Shown here piece by piece: positions 1 through 7,710 of a stretch of 16,189 nt of DNA (position 1 is the first letter of the stretch; every line of letters starts with the position of its first letter). The notes under the pieces were generated by a model. That model was not told the DNA's origin and did not search any database. It was given only the letters and a program-made list of their open reading frames with translations. The position numbers were made by a program, and so were the translations under genes. Origin of the DNA: Flavobacteriales bacterium (GTDB taxonomy: Bacteria > Bacteroidota > Bacteroidia > Flavobacteriales_D > Sanyastnellaceae); the NCBI GenBank assembly GCA_028823435.1, contig JAPKBK010000016.1, positions 1-16,189 on the forward strand. The letters are read 5' to 3'.

Positions 1-1605
1 GAGTTCATTCGAAAGCGTCTGCATGGGCTTCATGCGACCCTTAAAATCCTGAACGATCACCGTATTAAACAACGTGGCATGGTCATCGTCAACATAATAC
101 AATTCAGGGAGCACTGGTTTGATAGACTCCTGTGCGATTGCGGGCTGTGATAGGAAACTAGAAACACAGACCAAAGCCAGGAAGATAAACCGCTTGTCTT
201 GAAGTGTTTTTAATTTTTGGGATAGGATATAAAACCTCGTCTTTTTGCTGAAGAAAACCATGACAAGTCCCAAAGTGAAAAAGGCATAACTAAAATAGGT
301 AATCATGGTTCCCCAGTAATCGTGATTCACACTTAGGTATGTCCCTTTTTCATCTGGGTCAAAGGAAGATTGGAAAAACCGAAAACCATCGTGATCTAAG
401 ACGTTGTTCATGAAGATTCTGTGGTCTCCTCGAATTTGATCTCTGTCGTCAATTAAAGTGACTTCACTGGCATAAGACGCGGGGCTTTGCGTCCCTGGAT
501 ATCTGTCCATAATGAAATCGTTCAGATAGATACTGAACGGGAGTTGGATTCTTTTTGAGCCGAAACTGGCCGAAAAGTCCATCCCATCAACTTGAAAGAC
601 TTCTGCACGACCTTCTCCACCATTGCGTCCGAAGATGTAACGTTCAAACGCAACATCATCAATTGTGACTTTCAAAGAAATCCCTATGGTTGAACTGTTC
701 TCCAGCTTCCGTCCCGTACTGGTCAACTTGAGTTCGCCCGATGGCAGAAAATCTCCAAAGACAAACCCTTTGTCGCCCGTATCATAGAGAGATCTGAGCT
801 TAAGCGGATGAACTTGATTTGCAGAGAGCGCTGACTGAGTTTGGCTAATCATGACCATCTCAGACAAATCCGTACGTGATTTGAAAAACAAATCTCCGTC
901 TGAAAAATAAATATTAAAATCAGTCGGTGCCTCAGAGAAATCTACAACTGATGAATCCTCTAGGGATTGACTGAAGTCGAAATTCAGCCCAAAAAGCGTC
1001 CTTCTCTCTCCCTCTCCGATGTAAAACTCTTGCCTGGAACCACTCCCACCGTATACAATCTTTACAATAGGCTGACCTGAAGCAGACTGCGCAAGGATGT
1101 TTGCGGGGTTTGGCAAAATGTCCATCACCTCCACCTCCACTGCACGGCCTGCCACATTGTACTTCTCATAGAAGGCGTTGCTTCCTATTGCCGAAAAGAG
1201 AACTGGCTCACTGAATTCATAGTTATTCCCATTGGAGGTCGCCTGGAAATTTAAATATGAGGCACGAGAAAGGATGGTATTTGACGACTCGCCCTCACGG
1301 ATATGCATCGTCCCTTCATAACCAAAATACCTGGTTACGCCAGCACCTACAAGGATCATTACCATTGACAAATGAAAGATAACCAGCGCCCAACGCTTTT
1401 GTGGAATCATTTTATATTTCACCACATTGACAACGAGTGTGATGGAGAACAATATCAACAACACTTCAAACCACTTCGCTTGAAAGACGAGCTTCATGGC
1501 CGAACTGGTCCCAAAATCATTCTCTATAAACGTTGCAACTCCAATTGCAACAGCAAATACCAGAATGTAGATTCCCGCAAAAGAAGTAGAAAAAAATCGT
1601 TTCAC
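1..1605 (-). CDS. resB: ResB-type cytochrome c maturation protein (N-terminal part of a probable ResB-CcsA fusion), cut by window edge
   Basis: System II cytochrome c biogenesis: ResB/CcsB with CcsA carries haem across the membrane and attaches it to apocytochrome c in the periplasm. I read 535 codons without a stop from a GTG at 1603-1605. An in-frame TAA lies three codons upstream and no ATG lies between, so GTG is the only sensible start. Visible parts: a TM helix at residues 7-27, two more hydrophobic segments at about 45-92, a long periplasmic domain, the ResB signature FRFFQSSFDPDEKGTYLSVN followed by HDYWGT (about 408-433), a TM helix at 436-453, and another hydrophobic segment at 472-490 ending in an AIAQ-like cleavage or turn. 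The last residues (QDFKGRMKPMQTLSNEL) resemble the linker that opens the CcsA half in Bacteroidota fusion proteins of about 1000 residues. The rest would lie left of base 1. The gene starts 6 bases after the lipoprotein stop, so the two probably form an operon. The fusion is inferred; the ResB identity is firm. Confidence 0.92.
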   Translation of the reverse strand, partial: MKRFFSTSFAGIYILVFAVAIGVATFIENDFGTSSAMKLVFQAKWFEVLLILFSITLVVNVVKYKMIPQKRWALVIFHLSMVMILVGAGVTRYFGYEGTMHIREGESSNTILSRASYLNFQATSNGNNYEFSEPVLFSAIGSNAFYEKYNVAGRAVEVEVMDILPNPANILAQSASGQPIVKIVYGGSGSRQEFYIGEGERRTLFGLNFDFSQSLEDSSVVDFSEAPTDFNIYFSDGDLFFKSRTDLSEMVMISQTQSALSANQVHPLKLRSLYDTGDKGFVFGDFLPSGELKLTSTGRKLENSSTIGISLKVTIDDVAFERYIFGRNGGEGRAEVFQVDGMDFSASFGSKRIQLPFSIYLNDFIMDRYPGTQSPASYASEVTLIDDRDQIRGDHRIFMNNVLDHDGFRFFQSSFDPDEKGTYLSVNHDYWGTMITYFSYAFFTLGLVMVFFSKKTRFYILSQKLKTLQDKRFIFLALVCVSSFLSQPAIAQESIKPVLPELYYVDDDHATLFNTVIVQDFKGRMKPMQTLSNEL

Positions 1606-1611
1606 TTTCGT

Positions 1612-2331
1612 TTATTTAATTGTAACCGCATCCTCCATAAGTAGCGCATACGTGTAACCAGCACCGAAATCTTTGTCTGTCGAAATCAAACCTTCAAATG
1701 CAACTGTTTGTCCCACAGAGACACTCACATTAGAAGTGATTACAAAGTCATAGTCATCCGCTGACCCATCTGCCAAATGAATCCAATTCCTGTCCATAAT
1801 GGCATCATTAACTTTCATGACTTCACCTTGAACCTTGACCTTTTTTCCAGCAAAACTTGAAGCATTAGACACAATGTCTGCAATAGAAATGACACCTTCA
1901 CCTGACAAAGCCATCGGCGCTGTCTTGTTTGCCTTTTCAATGAAAGAGACCAAATATATTTGATCAAATACTCTTCCAAATTCCTTGCTTTCGAAATCGT
2001 TCTTAAACAAACGACCTGTATAAATATATTCTTCGCCAGCGATGAAATCGTTCTTCAGCGTAGCGATCCAATAGGGTTCTCCCACACGTAACCCGTCACC
2101 TTCTCCTTCAACCTTCAAATACGAGTACTTCGAGGTTTGGAGAACTTCTATGGCTTTTACCTGATAAGATTCACTTTTTGAAGATTCAGGTGATTTGTTG
2201 CCTGTAAAAATACCTGTCCCTGAAGCATCACTTCCAATCGCATCGATGACTTTGCCATCACCACCGCATCCGCACAAAAAGAGAGCGCTGATAATCAGCA
2301 GTTTAAAACATACAAGAATAGAATTTCTCAT
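1612..2331 (-). CDS. Lipoprotein with two OB-fold-like domains
   Basis: A predicted exported lipoprotein of 239 residues. A hydrophobic signal (about residues 5-20) ends in a lipobox L19-C20-G21-C22, so Cys22 would be lipidated; GG follows it, then a low-complexity Ser/Gly linker to about residue 55. Two beta-rich units follow. Residues 57-129 read YQVKAIEVLQTSKYSYLKV ... YWIATLK ... YTGRLFKNDFESKEFGRVF. Residues 146-238 read KVKVQGEVMKVNDAIMDRNW ... DFVITSNVSVSVGQTVAFEG ... DFGAGYTYALLMEDA. Both resemble OB-fold domains of the kind found in small periplasmic proteins near c-type cytochrome genes (NrfJ-like); that family name is from memory. It sits 6 bases upstream of the ResB gene and is probably co-transcribed with it, which suggests a role in respiratory or cytochrome assembly at the membrane. 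No catalytic residues are apparent and the precise function is unknown. Confidence 0.8.
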   Translation of the reverse strand: MRNSILVCFKLLIISALFLCGCGGDGKVIDAIGSDASGTGIFTGNKSPESSKSESYQVKAIEVLQTSKYSYLKVEGEGDGLRVGEPYWIATLKNDFIAGEEYIYTGRLFKNDFESKEFGRVFDQIYLVSFIEKANKTAPMALSGEGVISIADIVSNASSFAGKKVKVQGEVMKVNDAIMDRNWIHLADGSADDYDFVITSNVSVSVGQTVAFEGLISTDKDFGAGYTYALLMEDAVTIK

Positions 2332-2423
2332 TTATAAAAGCGCGCTATGATTTTGACTGTAAATCTATGAAACACTACGCCACTTTGTAAGGAAAAATAA
2401 CATAAAGCACACAGTGTTCAACC
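2332..2423. other. Intergenic spacer between dehydrogenase and lipoprotein genes
   Basis: A 92-base AT-rich gap between two minus-strand genes. Reading the minus strand, the closest thing to a Bacteroidota -7 box is TAGATTTA, one base off TAnnTTTG, about 28 bases before the lipoprotein ATG. No convincing -33 TTG sits at the expected distance. I see no strong hairpin after the dehydrogenase stop. A separate promoter for the lipoprotein-ResB pair here is plausible but not shown. Confidence 0.3.
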
Positions 2424-3572
2424 TTATTTAACAACATTGACAGAATCTATCTCTAATTCATAGTTCACCCCACGATCCGCAAGTCCATCAAGGATAAACT
2501 TCACACACGCGTGATTCTTGCCTATAAACTCTGGAACGATAATACCTTTCTCATCGTATAAACCTTGAGCGAGCATTCTGATTGCCATCGTCGCAGTATA
2601 ACCAGTTGTACGCGCCATACTGTGAACCTTCGTTTCAGGGCAGTATTCATCAAAAAGGGTATAGGTATGTCGCTCTGGCTTGCCGTTGCGGACACCAGCG
2701 ACTTCTATGCGCATGATCGTGTAATCAACTTCTCCAGGCTTAAGTTCCCATTGCGGGAACAGGAGCTTCGCAGTAAGGTCAATGGGGCGAATATCTACCC
2801 CGTTTACTTCTGTGGGTTCCGAGCTGAAAAACCCCGCTTCTCGCATAATCTCCATCAACCTGATGTGACCTGGGTAACGCAGTGTTTTTTCTTTGATATT
2901 GGGGATGTGAGGCATGGTCTTGGAAAGGGATCTTATTCCATCGCTGTTAAACGTCTCAAGCGTGCCAACCTTATCAAAATGAAGCAATTCCGGCTCTGAC
3001 AAAGCGGGCATTGTCACAAGCTTTCCATTCTCAATATAACGCGCGGGACGTGTATATTCTTCAATAACATCGATGGGTGAAAACACAGCTTTGTACTCGT
3101 AAGGAAGCTCTCGCACCTTAGGTAACCCGCCGACATAGATTAAAATGGAATCGGTTTGGTCTAAAATAGAATCCACATATCCGGGAAGGATGTTACTCAT
3201 CCCTGGAGCCACTCCGCAATCCACAATCGCTGTCACGCCGTTTGCTTTTGCCAAACCATCTAACGTCAATGCATCTTCAGGAAAAAAGGAGATGTCTACC
3301 ACATTTTTACCCGCCTTTAAAATGCGTTCTGTGGTGCGATACCCCATAAATCCGGGAACAGCATTCAAGACCAAATCCTGGTTTTTCAGCACCTCCAAAA
3401 GTGCATGCTCATCGTCCAAATCAACCGCCGCAGTCGCAATGTTGTGACCCGTAAATTTCTCTAAGTTCTTGTGGCTGATGTCTGCTACCGTGACGTCAAA
3501 CTCTGCGCCCTTGGCAAGGTCAAAAGCCATGGGGGCACCTACAAGGCCTGCTCCTAATACAATTACTTTCAT
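2424..3572 (-). CDS. Saccharopine dehydrogenase family oxidoreductase, L-lysine 6-dehydrogenase-like
   Basis: A cytosolic NAD(P)-dependent oxidoreductase of 382 residues. The N-terminus is a Rossmann fold with G7-A-G9-L-V-G12, and an acidic D31 closes beta-2, which usually favours NAD+ over NADP+. Residues 118-125 (DCGVAPGM) and ILIYVGGLP (about 143-151) are hallmarks of the saccharopine-dehydrogenase-like group. The C-terminal part has MARTTGYTATM and ends in a short helical segment. Length and sequence match what I recall of Geobacillus L-lysine 6-dehydrogenase (about 385 residues), which oxidises lysine to 2-aminoadipate 6-semialdehyde with release of ammonia. Related enzymes act in saccharopine or carboxynorspermidine metabolism, so the substrate is not settled. 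The gene lies 32 bases downstream of the acylase gene on the same strand and may share its transcript. Confidence 0.85.
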   Translation of the reverse strand: MKVIVLGAGLVGAPMAFDLAKGAEFDVTVADISHKNLEKFTGHNIATAAVDLDDEHALLEVLKNQDLVLNAVPGFMGYRTTERILKAGKNVVDISFFPEDALTLDGLAKANGVTAIVDCGVAPGMSNILPGYVDSILDQTDSILIYVGGLPKVRELPYEYKAVFSPIDVIEEYTRPARYIENGKLVTMPALSEPELLHFDKVGTLETFNSDGIRSLSKTMPHIPNIKEKTLRYPGHIRLMEIMREAGFFSSEPTEVNGVDIRPIDLTAKLLFPQWELKPGEVDYTIMRIEVAGVRNGKPERHTYTLFDEYCPETKVHSMARTTGYTATMAIRMLAQGLYDEKGIIVPEFIGKNHACVKFILDGLADRGVNYELEIDSVNVVK

Positions 3573-3604
3573 GGTCGTAAGATTATAAAATGTTTGCTGT
3601 TAAT

Positions 3605-5962
3605 TTATTGAACACGAATAAATGACTCCCCTATTTTCACGCCTTCTATCTCCTCTTGATTCATTCTCTGCTTGCGAAACTCCCCTGAATGATACATGTC
3701 CGCTTGGTTGTCGTAATAGGGACTGAATACATTGCCAGATTGTCCGGTAGGGAGAATGCTTTCTGAGGCGTTTACATCACCAAAATCCACCGAAACCCGC
3801 ATTGCTGGACCTGAGAACACTTCGAAATCCACAGTATCGGTTAACTTGAATTCATATTTACACAGCGCGTCTTTTGCCGATGGAACGTCATACCTCCCTA
3901 CATTAAATAGATCATCTAAAATCTCAACCTCCCCCATCGCGTGTTTGTGCGTGAGATGGTGGATTTTTCCATATTGCCAAGTCGAAGCGTCTTCGCCTCT
4001 ATCTTCAATGATTTCATCCATCGCAGTTCGAAAAGCGCTGATTATAATCTGTCTGGCTGATTCAATTTCATCGGTGTTTTGATCGTCCCACCATGGCGAA
4101 GCACTGTTCTGGAGCACCAGCGGGAATGTGTTTTCACACACAATCGTCCCCCTGAACGTGAGGTATTTCTCCTCCCCCAATTCATCTTTAAAAACATCCT
4201 TAATCACAGCGTGCATCCATCTGTAATAAATCGTCGGCTCGACCTCTTCCATGTCGTGCGTGCCTCTCCAATCTTTCATTTTTTCGAAATACTCGGCATA
4301 TACGCCTTCGAAATTATTTTCCGCAGCGTACGCACACATCATCTTACAGTTGCCCTCATAAACAGGAGAATGCGTGCTCATTTGCATTTCTTGAGAGTCT
4401 TCCATGGTCCAGTCCGATTTGTCCGTAGACAGCGCTGTAATGATTGATGCCGCACGCGTATTCCCGGCATAGTAATACCCCGGATAATGCACGCCATCGA
4501 CATCCTCTGGGGCGTTGTTCGTAGAGAAAATGAAACCACGTTCAGGATTGATTGTTTGGGGGTTTTTAGAGAAATCATACCACCCGAGGATATCGTTTTC
4601 AGCAAGGGATCCATCTTGAATAGATTTAGAGTCTGCTGTCGCAGATCGGATGGGAAGTTTGGCGGCAGCCCACCAAGCTATATTCCCCGCAATGTCTCCA
4701 TGCATGACATTCAATCCCGGTGCGTGAAACAAAGACGCAGACTGTTGAACCTCAGCCATGCTTTCTGCTCTTGAGAGACCGTAGAAGGCCTCTTGGATTC
4801 GGTTTTCCGGATACTTCATATAGGTCCACCACATAGACACACTGTCCGAAATCAAAGGCCCATGCATGGTGCTTCTCACCTCGAACGCAACATCCGCTCC
4901 GCCCGCCACATGAATGACCTCAGTTCTAACATCCAAGTCAAAGCGTTTTCCATCGTATAAGTATTGGTCCCCGATGAGTGTTTCCTTGTACAAATCGATG
5001 TCGTCATTCACAAACATCGTAATGCCCCAAGCCCTATCTTTTGTGTGACCCAAGGGCGGAAATGGGACTCCCGCGATGTGATTTCCATAATATTCCAACT
5101 CGGGAGTGATCACATGTGCTTCATACCAAACGGAAGGCGAGGCGTACTTCATATGCGTGTCGTTGGAAAACAACACCGCTCCTGATTTTGTTTTCGAACC
5201 TGAGATGACCCACGCATTCGATCCTATAAATTGAGGCACTGGCAATTTCTCATCTAAGCGATTTGCCAAATCAGAGTATGCCGCAACATCGACAGAAGCG
5301 TTTTGGGTTGGGATTTTTGTGAACCCCTGCACCCCTAATGCAACATCTGACAAATAAGTCGAATCGACATTCGTTTTAATCCAATCAACGATGGGCTCCG
5401 TTTTAATGTGAATGGCAAAACTATAGGCCATAAATCCAGCGACTTTGTACATGTCCAAAGTTTTAAACTCCTGAGGAGTCGCCCCTAAAAGTAAATACTC
5501 AACGGGATAGTTTTCTTCACCTATAAATGTATTTACGCCTTTTAAATAAGCAAGTGCAGCAGACTTGGTTTTTTCTGACGACGTGTACTCAAACTCTGCG
5601 GCGTCCTTGATCGCTGCATCTCTCATCCCAAGTGTTCTCAAGTACCGATCGTTCTCGACCATGTCAGCGCCAAGGAGCTCGGACAACTCACCTCCACCTG
5701 CGCGTCTAAGCAAATCCATCTGCCACAACCGCTCTGAAGCATGCACATACCCAAGGGCAAACATGGCATCTGTCTCTGATTCAGCATAAATGTGCGGGAC
5801 GGCCATGTCATCGAACACAATTCTAACATCATGCTCTATATGAGACGACAAGATCTCAAAATTATAATCTGTGGACGAAGACTGAATAAACAGATAAAGT
5901 GACACACCCAGAATTAGAAAAATACCGACAATCACATATAAAAATACTGCGGCTTTTTTCAT
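3605..5962 (-). CDS. Penicillin acylase family (peptidase S45) Ntn hydrolase
   Basis: A membrane-anchored or exported amide hydrolase of 785 residues, a normal length for the family. Residues 4-26 form a signal/anchor helix. The alpha-chain region has the conserved GYVHASERLWQMDLLRRAGG (71-90). Autocleavage is expected before Ser248 in FIGSNAWVISG, which frees Ser248 as the beta-chain nucleophile. Counting from it, His270 (DTH) falls at beta-23, and Met316 in AWGIT-MFVND falls at beta-69, an oxyanion-hole position. Asn418 (GLNVMHGD) is the likely second oxyanion residue. PTGQSGNVFSPYYDNQ near the C-terminus is typical. Beta-His23 is the arrangement I recall for PvdQ-type acyl-homoserine-lactone acylases and cephalosporin acylases, whereas penicillin G acylase has Gln. 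The substrate cannot be read from sequence; an N-acyl amide or lactone is plausible. The neighbours, an exported pirin and a lysine-dehydrogenase-like enzyme, do not settle it. Confidence 0.92.
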   Translation of the reverse strand: MKKAAVFLYVIVGIFLILGVSLYLFIQSSSTDYNFEILSSHIEHDVRIVFDDMAVPHIYAESETDAMFALGYVHASERLWQMDLLRRAGGGELSELLGADMVENDRYLRTLGMRDAAIKDAAEFEYTSSEKTKSAALAYLKGVNTFIGEENYPVEYLLLGATPQEFKTLDMYKVAGFMAYSFAIHIKTEPIVDWIKTNVDSTYLSDVALGVQGFTKIPTQNASVDVAAYSDLANRLDEKLPVPQFIGSNAWVISGSKTKSGAVLFSNDTHMKYASPSVWYEAHVITPELEYYGNHIAGVPFPPLGHTKDRAWGITMFVNDDIDLYKETLIGDQYLYDGKRFDLDVRTEVIHVAGGADVAFEVRSTMHGPLISDSVSMWWTYMKYPENRIQEAFYGLSRAESMAEVQQSASLFHAPGLNVMHGDIAGNIAWWAAAKLPIRSATADSKSIQDGSLAENDILGWYDFSKNPQTINPERGFIFSTNNAPEDVDGVHYPGYYYAGNTRAASIITALSTDKSDWTMEDSQEMQMSTHSPVYEGNCKMMCAYAAENNFEGVYAEYFEKMKDWRGTHDMEEVEPTIYYRWMHAVIKDVFKDELGEEKYLTFRGTIVCENTFPLVLQNSASPWWDDQNTDEIESARQIIISAFRTAMDEIIEDRGEDASTWQYGKIHHLTHKHAMGEVEILDDLFNVGRYDVPSAKDALCKYEFKLTDTVDFEVFSGPAMRVSVDFGDVNASESILPTGQSGNVFSPYYDNQADMYHSGEFRKQRMNQEEIEGVKIGESFIRVQ

Positions 5963-5966
5963 GGGG

Positions 5967-5974
5967 CAAAATTA
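5967..5974 (-). promoter_or_regulatory. Candidate -7 box before the acylase gene
   Basis: On the minus strand the sequence is TAATTTTG, a full match to the Bacteroidota consensus TAnnTTTG, followed by CCCC and the acylase ATG. With only 4 bases between box and start codon, a transcript from it would be leaderless. No TTG lies at the usual 17-23 base spacing; the nearest are 7 and 26 bases away. It may be a chance match in the 49-base gap after the pirin gene. Confidence 0.25.
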
Positions 5975-6011
5975 GCCAATCAAGCACCAGTAACGCGTGA
6001 CAATCGTGAAC

Positions 6012-6887
6012 TTAAATTGTCATTGGAACTTCCATCAATAAAATTCTGGAAGCTTTTTCAACTGTGATAGAAATAGAAGCGGTGTCCCAAATACCAAACC
6101 CATCTCGCTTTTCTAACTTCTGCCCCTCAATCGTAGCTTCACCCTCTATGATGAATGCATAAACGCCGTTGTTCTCAGCATTTAAAATATACTCCGTAGA
6201 CTTTTTCTCACTGAACGCTCCGACACTGAACCACGCATTCTGATGGATCCAGACACCTTGATCAGCTTCATTTGGTGATAAAATCTGAGAGAATTCATTC
6301 TCAACTTCAAGGTCTCTGATGGCTTGTTGATCATACCTCGGTGTGACATTCTTTTTGTTGGGGAAAAGCCAAATCTGCAAAACCTTGACGTCAAATTCCT
6401 GACTCGCATTAAACTCACTGTGTGTGATTCCTGTTCCAGCACTCATGACCTGCACATCACCACTTTTGATCACCGTGCCATTGCCCATGTTGTCTTTGTG
6501 TTCAAGATCTCCCTGTAAAGGAATCGTTATGATTTCCATATTGTCATGGGGATGTGTGTTAAAACCCTTACCACCAGCAATCGAGTCATCATTGAGTACG
6601 CGTAGCACGCCGAAATGCATCCGCTCTGGGTTGTGATAATTGGCAAAACTGAACGTGTGGTTTACTTTCAACCAACCATGATCCGCTGAACCTCTTGTAT
6701 GTGCTTTGTGTAAGACTGTATTCATCGTCGTGATTTCATTATTGGGTACATGATTGAATCCTATGTTTTCTCGCAGCCTGTCATATGTGGACGCTGTATT
6801 CTGTGACGATGCTGAATGAATAAAAGGCGCAGCAAAAAAAGCCAAACCAGATGCAATCGTGCCTTTAATAAATTTAATCCTATTCAT
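6012..6887 (-). CDS. Pirin-family bicupin with N-terminal export signal
   Basis: A 291-residue pirin-like protein with two cupin barrels. The four metal ligands are all present: His112 and His114 (THPHDNMEI), His156 and Glu158 (GITHSEF), with the spacing seen in pirin and in E. coli YhhW. MSAGTGITHSEFN is the pirin signature. YhhW is a quercetin 2,3-dioxygenase in vitro; many pirins have no known substrate. Normal pirins begin near residue 55 (MNTVLHKAHTRGSADHGW). Here about 54 extra residues precede that point, and residues 1-29 look like a signal peptide: NRIKFIKG, then a hydrophobic run GLAFFAAPFIHSA. The start fits the Tat motif S-R-R-x-F-L-K except that the second Arg is Ile4. I keep the long start because an ATG and a coherent signal are present; initiation at Met55 (6725) would give a cytosolic pirin. 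It may head a unit with the acylase gene, 49 bases downstream. Confidence 0.88.
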   Translation of the reverse strand: MNRIKFIKGTIASGLAFFAAPFIHSASSQNTASTYDRLRENIGFNHVPNNEITTMNTVLHKAHTRGSADHGWLKVNHTFSFANYHNPERMHFGVLRVLNDDSIAGGKGFNTHPHDNMEIITIPLQGDLEHKDNMGNGTVIKSGDVQVMSAGTGITHSEFNASQEFDVKVLQIWLFPNKKNVTPRYDQQAIRDLEVENEFSQILSPNEADQGVWIHQNAWFSVGAFSEKKSTEYILNAENNGVYAFIIEGEATIEGQKLEKRDGFGIWDTASISITVEKASRILLMEVPMTI

Positions 6888-6948
6888 AACTGCAATATAA
6901 AAAAGATTGATTCTACAATTATTAACCTATATTAATATCTTGAAATAC
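6888..6948. promoter_or_regulatory. Divergent promoter region between pirin and Kunitz genes
   Basis: This 61-base, very AT-rich gap must hold the upstream signals of two divergent genes. On the minus strand TATATTG (6893-6899) lies 5 bases before the pirin ATG, with a TTG 15 bases further upstream. On the plus strand TATCTTG (6936-6942) lies 6 bases before the Kunitz-protein ATG, with a TTG at 6908-6910, 25 bases upstream. Both are one base short of TAnnTTTG, and their spacings are off the usual 17-23. Location is strong evidence for promoters here; the exact boxes are weak. Confidence 0.4.
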
Positions 6949-7710
6949 ATGAAAATCAATCTTCGGGCCTCTATTTTTATGATCCTAGCGATCCTTGGAG
7001 AGGCCGGATACGCGCAATCAGCTTGTGATCTGGCACCAGACCCGGGACCATGTTTTGCTGCGATAGAGGCATATTACTTCAATCAAGATTCACAATCTTG
7101 CGATTCTTTTACATGGGGTGGATGTGGTGGTGTGGTGCCTTTTGACACATTGGCAGAATGTGAAAACGCATGTGGAGAGGGTGAATTTAATCCAAATGAG
7201 CTTTGTGATTCCATCATTGTCACTGTAAACTCAGTCGTAGAGCCTGAATATGACACACCTGGGATTGTCACGATTTCCATGTCCACGACATACTCAACGA
7301 GCTATACCTTTCCGTATGCTGGGTTTCAATTGATGGACGCAGAGGGGATGATCATCGCTTCAGAAGCGTTAAATTCCGCACCAAATGTTTACGGCATAGG
7401 GCCCAATATGAATGAAACACGTTACCTCATTCTACCTTCGTCACTTCCCTCTCCATTCTCAGGACAACTCAATCTTTTGATTGGTTTATTTGCAGGTCTC
7501 CCTCAAATAGTAGCATGCAGCTATCCGATCACATGGTCAGATTCCTCCACCTCAATTTTAAACTTGTCCGATAACGATCATCAATCTCGTTCAAAAATTC
7601 AATGTTGGTATGACCTCATGGGACGACAGTTACAACATGGACCACCTTCCGGACAGTTTTGCATCGCATTGCTCAAGGATGGTAGCCGAAAAGTGGTTTG
7701 GCAACAATAA
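6949..7710 (+). CDS. Secreted Kunitz/BPTI-domain protein with a T9SS-like tail
   Basis: A 253-residue exported protein. The start at ATG 6949 gives a clean signal peptide (MKINLRASIFMILAILGEAG-YAQ); a longer TTG start at 6907 only adds a poor N-terminus. Residues 26-75 form a Kunitz domain with six cysteines at 26, 35, 51, 59, 71 and 75. The spacing of 9, 16, 8, 12, 4 matches BPTI (9, 16, 8, 13, 4) apart from one residue. GPCFAAIEAYYFN and WGGCGG are canonical. The P1 residue after Cys35 is Phe36, which predicts inhibition of chymotrypsin-like proteases. Residues about 84-196 are a beta-rich domain I do not recognise, bounded by Cys86 and Cys190, which could pair. The last about 40 residues (YDLMGRQL ... 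IALLKDGSRKVVWQQ) look like a short T9SS type A sorting domain without its usual PNP start. Likely role: a surface or secreted protease inhibitor. Confidence 0.85.
   Translation: MKINLRASIFMILAILGEAGYAQSACDLAPDPGPCFAAIEAYYFNQDSQSCDSFTWGGCGGVVPFDTLAECENACGEGEFNPNELCDSIIVTVNSVVEPEYDTPGIVTISMSTTYSTSYTFPYAGFQLMDAEGMIIASEALNSAPNVYGIGPNMNETRYLILPSSLPSPFSGQLNLLIGLFAGLPQIVACSYPITWSDSSTSILNLSDNDHQSRSKIQCWYDLMGRQLQHGPPSGQFCIALLKDGSRKVVWQQ

Noticed and set aside
1372..1644. Plus-strand open frame of 90 codons opposite the ResB gene
   Set aside because: It lies antisense to a clearly conserved protein, runs into the lipoprotein gene end, and shows no recognisable motif. The same reasoning removes the other antisense frames inside 2424-5962, 8628-13672 and 13788-16151.
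6907..6948. TTG start extending the Kunitz protein by 14 residues
   Set aside because: The extension fills the divergent promoter region and spoils an otherwise clean signal peptide that begins at ATG 6949.
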